Part shown: positions 54,503 to 60,500 of the stretch, piece by piece | Numbering within the stretch: position 1 is the stretch's first letter | Layout of the letters: each line of letters opens with the position of its first letter | Assembly: GCF_026151205.1 (NCBI RefSeq) | Contig: NC_087080.1 | Span: 2,337,096-2,401,095 of the forward strand | Direction of reading: 5' to 3' | DNA length: 64,000 bases | Source of the DNA: Bolinopsis microptera | Lineage: Eukaryota; Ctenophora; Tentaculata; Lobata; Bolinopsidae | The notes under the pieces: model-generated | The model's database searches: none | The model's input: the letters and a program-made list of their open reading frames with translations, nothing else | Told to the model about the DNA's origin: nothing | Translations under genes and position numbers: made by a program

Positions 54503-57500
54503 TCTCTCTCTCCCTCTCTCTCTCCCTCTTTCCCAAACTGCCAGCCAATATACGGACATCTGAGAGCTCCCTTGGTTGTCTGTAGTAAGTCCTGGTCGTG
54601 GTATACTCTTGTGTTTGTATTGAGTTGTACTGCTCCGATATTCTGTATTACAGTGATTTGTTGATTTTGGTGGTGTACATTTACAATGTTACTTTGGCTC
54701 CAGTTTCGCGCGCGAAAATTGTACGACAAGAAAATTGTCAGTAGGAAGATGATCCCAAGATGATCAGATTATTTAACTGAAAAATTCGGATGTTATCGAA
54801 TAAGTATTATGCATATAAAAATACAAAAAATTCAAACAAAAATTATCTCCTGCAAATCTACAATTATATAACCGTTCTTACATTTCATAGGATTTGTTAT
54901 TTCGCAACCCTATTTAACACAATTCAGTATAATATGTATAAAAAGTCCTAAAAGTAAAAGGGTAATCGGTTTGTATTCTTGTGTAAATTTGTATTGATCC
55001 TGTTTGATGCGACAAGGAAAAATGCTCTTATCAGGAAAGGAATTACTCAATTCGGTTTATAAATTATTCAAAATTGAAAGGTTGAATCACCATGAAACTG
55101 CATTTAATAGGGCATTTTCTCAACTTGATTGATTACTCGAGATGGTAGTCTCCACTCTCTTACAAAAAATCAAACTGAACTGGCGAAGAGAGCCCCGACT
55201 TTCCAGTAACGGGGGTGGGGTATACTCTCCTGAGTTCGTTATTTTGATAACTACTTACTTTACTTTACGTTGTTTAGCTGCAAGGCAGCAATCAGCATGG
55301 TCATCTATGAAAACCACCCTTTATTTTACTTCGGACAACCATGGCCGGCACCAGCACTTACAGGAACCCGAAGGATCGATAACTAAGGCCAGCGACGGTT
55401 AAGGTATTATATTTATACCACACTTTCTTCGCCCGTGGCTCTGCTGTATAGATCATGTACAGCTCCACATTTAACCCTCACACACGATTTCTCGAGCATT
55501 CGCCTGAGTAGGCCGGGGGGCTTTATAGGTCCATCGGAACCCTTAGCAGAACGCCAACGCCGCTCACCCCATGGCTAGTGGCACAGGCGGGGATCGAACC
55601 CGCAACCTCGTGAGTCGTGATTGAGCAGCATATCACGAGTAAGGCAGGTCGACTAACGAACTGCGCCACTTAGCCACTTAAGGATACTTAAAGCTATTGG
55701 TTTAAAAAAATCAGGTAACTGCCAACTATAAGTTACGTCGGAAGTTTCGTCATTTCCCCCCTTTGGTAGATCTGCATACAGTAATTGAATTTCATTGAGG
55801 TGCGTTTCGTTGTTTCGATACCTCATTTTTATCTGGCCCAGATTATAACAGGGATTTTAATCTGAAAGTTCATCCAGGAATTAGGAATAGTTCATAAATA
55901 AACACGTGGAGCAGCAAGCCATAATACACAGTAGTTTTGGATATATTTGTAAAATAATTGCCTGGTGGTATCCTTGAAGACCTGTAAAATCTAACTAAAC
56001 TAAAATTGAACGATTACATGACGTCACCATACCTCAAGCTCCCTCCAGGTTCCACAAGATACGAGAATATTATGCCACATAATATGCCACATAATATGCC
56101 ACATAATATGCCACATAATATCCCTCCATGTATCTAAAGCTCTGCGTCTCCAATGAGAGCCCCACCCTACTACTAACCCCTAGACCTCCTCCCTAATCCC
56201 CTGAATCACGACTCCCGAGCCCCCACCTGAATCACGAGCCATAATCCCCAGAATTACGTGGCCGGATGACGGCCAACAAGCAGCCAGCAAATTACATTCT
56301 CCTCTGTGAGAACCTGCCCATCCCCGGGTAGTGGACTCTGGTTAATAACCCTCCTTAACTTGTGTGTTAGTCGTTCCCAGTTTACTTGAAATGTTTGTAA
56401 AAAATATAGTTTTATTTCTCGTACCTCGTGCAGTCGATTTTAGAGTCGACGCCGTGTTCTAGTCTGTATTTAATATTTATTGGGCTTATACCATGCTTTG
56501 TTATATGCCAACTTTCAGTAAATACAGTCATTAATTTTCACGTCCTGGAGTAAATAGACTACAATCAATACTTAATGCTAGGTTTAGATGTTTACTTATA
56601 GTTAGACTTCAAAGTATGTATGGCCCATTGTTACAACTTTACAAATTGTTACAACTACAAGTGGCTGGTTGCCCTCTATAACGGCATTTAGACAACATAG
56701 TACAGTTAAACTCCGATTTACCGCGGCTTTTTCCTTTCACCCAAACTTCGTAGTAAATCAGGGTATTACTGTATTACTGTTACTTTCTATCATTTTCTAA
56801 TAGTAATAGGACAGCTTAGTTGAACTTGTTCATTAGCACACGGAAGACGTGCTCCTAAACGTAAAAGCTTGTACGATATACGGCCCCTCTATCTTTTATC
56901 ATGCCCCTGAAGTACGTCACTCTTCCGTAAAACGGAGCCTTAAAGAGCACTATAAGCACTGGTCCCGTGCTCCCTGCACTTCCGGTAGTAACCATAGTAA
57001 CCAAACTCTCTTAAACCTTGCCACTACTTGAGAGTAGCTGTTAAACGCCGCCAACGTTCCCTCGCAAATAACAGCTTTCGAGCCTTGAACCTGAAACAGT
57101 TAACTTACAACTTTGAGTAGTAGATGGGATTAGCCTGTAAGCCCGTATTTTCATGTTATTTACCCTCATTAATTGTACAGTTAATTAATAGGGCAGGCTA
57201 AGTTAGGGGTATAGTATACAGGAGTTCTGGGCTATATCCATTGTTAAGTCGTTACGGTCGGATAATTGCTGAGTACATATCCGCTATACCTCTACTTCTC
57301 AGACCTTTATTTCATACCGCTCTCAAACACACGACTTTTCGTATTATATATATTGTTGTATCTCGTTGTGCTGTTATTGTGTAGTGAATATCATGTCTGT
57401 TATAGATCAGATCAGGGGATGGTTTAGGAGGGTGTATATTTGGTTAGCTCTGCTTCTTATCAGACCCCTCCTCATGCTCGGACTAGGGGACCGGGAGTTG

Positions 57501-60500
57501 AGTGTGCTGGGGGAGGTTGTTCAGAGTGTGGTGACGCCGTTAAAAGACAGGATAGAGGAACTCACCGTGAAGATATCAGAGCTAGAGAGGGTGATAGAGC
57601 GGCAGGGGTATGACAGGTTAGCTGAGTCCATTGCAGCGTCACCTGTTCCCCTGTTACTTGCTGTTCCGGAGAAGCAGTATAATGTCGGCAAGTCTCCGAG
57701 TACCGGAGTGTCGGACGCTGAATCGGATCAGCTGAGACCACGGAAGAGACTCCCGACGCCGGGCAAGATATTGGTGAAGAGAGTGAGTGAGTCTACCTCC
57801 TTGGAGGAGGGTGAGGTACAAATCATGAGCAGTAGCTCTACTTCCTCTGTATCCTTCAGTCCGGAACCAAAGGGTAATGAGGGCCTGGCTATGGACTCAA
57901 GGCTTAGGAAGGCTAGTGGGTTCAGTGAAACCAAATCGAACTTTTCAGACATTGATAGGGCCAGTACAATGAGCAAATCGTATGAATCGTTGGTAGATTC
58001 TCGGTATGCTAGTGCGGAAGAATCAAGATTATCTCCAGACAAGATCAAGCCTGTGAATCTGAAACTTTCTCAAAAGAAAGCGCTGTCTACCTCACCAAGT
58101 CCATCGAAAGATCCTAACTTAGATCCTCTCCAAGAAAATGTAATCCTCTCCTTAAATCCACCACCGTCGAGGCAGGAAACTATCTTTGATGATGAATTGG
58201 AAAGAACACCTGAACCTCATCTGGACAGAAGTTTGCTCACTCCAGTGAGGACCCCTATCCCATTGATACCAACTCCTATCCCTTTCTTGGGATTGTCAGA
58301 ATATTATAGTCTTTTTGAACAGAAACCTGATGGATCATATTCGAAGGAAACTCGGGATGAAGACAATTTTAAGATTTCTGAGCCAACTCCAGATGAAAAC
58401 ATTAATTTAGAGAATGCTTGCTCTACGACGTACTAAATCTCAAGGAGGGGAATCGGTTAGACCACTCAAACCGAAAAGACCCCCTAAAATCTTATCAAGA
58501 GCTCCATCAGTCGATCAGCTAGTGTCCAAGTTTCACCACATTGACCACGAGCCTCTCAGCAACGAAACAGCTTCCTCCAAAAGATCCATCTTTCAGCAGA
58601 GGAAAAAGAGTGGAAGTCCTCTAAAGAGCAACAGTGACGCTGGCTTCCTCATTGTCGAGTCTATAAACGATAGTGTTGTGACAGATTCATCGCTCGAAAA
58701 AGTGACACAATTTGACCCTGAAGCCCTTACACCTTACACTCTTAGCCCTTGGAACAGCTTCTTGATTGATGATCCACGAGACTTTAAGCCGAAAATTACG
58801 GGTCATAGTTTAGTATCCTCTGATTTCGCTGAAGCCTTTGATGCTATCTCGTCAGAAAAACTGGATGAAGCAGCAGATTCTGAGGTCATGAAGTTAAGTG
58901 ATCCAGAAATAAAGTTTGCCAAAAATTACCAATTAGTGGTCCCCGAGCAATCATTTGCAAGCACCCTGTCCCCTGTCAGGCTACCTGGGATCGTTCCTTC
59001 ACCAATATCACCCACTCCAGGTGATTCACCTTCTCCCTATCCCCCTTCTCCAGACAAGGGGAGTTTTATTGATCAGTATGCCAGCTCTGAAAACGAAGAA
59101 GCTCTAAACCCTGCCGCCCTCCGTTCCAGTTCACTGAAAGACATTACCACTGCAGTAAAACAGTCTCGTAGCCGGCGGTTCTCTGTACATAACATCATAA
59201 AAAAGTTTGACAGCTCAAGCGATTCAGAAAGACCAAGGAGAGACAAGAGCTCCTCTTCGCCTATAAACACTTTGTTTAGAAAATTTGTTGACAAGAAAAG
59301 AAAGAAAAGGTCAGAATCTTGTCCTCCTTTGCCGAGATCGCCCAGTAATGAATCAGTTGGTTCGTCTTATCGGGAGGCATCTGTAAAGAGCCCAACTGAT
59401 ATCATCAAATCAAACTCCAAGTTCGATCTACCCAGCCATAAACCGCCACCAGGCCTAGTCAAGCGTATGAAAAGACGGCTTTCAAAGAGCCAGTCTTTTG
59501 TAAGTGAGGACCAACAGTTAAGTGAAAGCGAAACGGACTTGCCCTATAAGAAACCTTCCCCAAGAAAACGATTTAGTGTTCTGAACTTCATTTCCAGGAT
59601 GAAATCTCCTAAAAAGAAAGACTACACTTCCCTTATTATTGATCCTAACCTTGAAGTTGAGGCACCCCGTAACAACCCCGTGAACGTAGAACCCCCTAAA
59701 AATGTGGAACCAACCGCCCCAGAGCCTGATCACGGTGACTATAATTACGAAGAATTCGAGATTATTGACAGCGACGAAGAAATCTCGGATGCCTTGGATC
59801 AGTCGGGCAACTGGGCTAACTTCGACAGTGCGTTCAGTAACAAGAGTATCAGTCTGGAGCGACTACCCCCGGTCAAGGAACGTAGTCCATCCACCACATC
59901 AATTGCCTCGTCCGGCCGTCCACCTCCTTCTCCTGCCGCCTCATCGAAAAGACGGTCATCTCTGATAAAATCGTACGAGACTCAGACAAGAGTTCCCAGA
60001 TATGCACCGTGTGTAATGCCCCCTAGCCCCGTATCCGCCTCGCCACCTGATATGTCACCTTATACTCCTGCTAAGTTAACACGGGCTCAACGTTTTGATT
60101 TCGATTATGCTGAAATTCAAGGGACTCAGGAGGAGAAATCTCCATCAGTTGAGAAGATTATCTCTAAGTTTGAGAACGAGAAGTTTGAGGGACTGGCACC
60201 ACATCTTGCAGTAGAGATGAGCAATAACCATGCATTTCAAAAAGCAATATTTGACATCATTGAAGAGGAAGGATATGCGCTGATAAATCACCGTCAACAA
60301 GCAAGAAATGAGACGACGTTGTTGTACACTAGGGGTGAATCCTTAGAGGATCTGGTGGACAAAGCCAAGTCCTCCACAAACTTGAATCTCGAGTACTTGC
60401 GGGATGTGGCTAAGATTCAGCGATCTGAGAGTATCTCTAACACAGACATGATAGAAGGCTTGAAGTCACTAGTGGACGATAATCGCTATCAGGGCCCCAG

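Noticed and set aside
55589-55676. Functional tRNA gene
   Set aside because: Only the promoter boxes and part of the fold are tRNA-like; the acceptor stem does not close convincingly and a SINE body follows.
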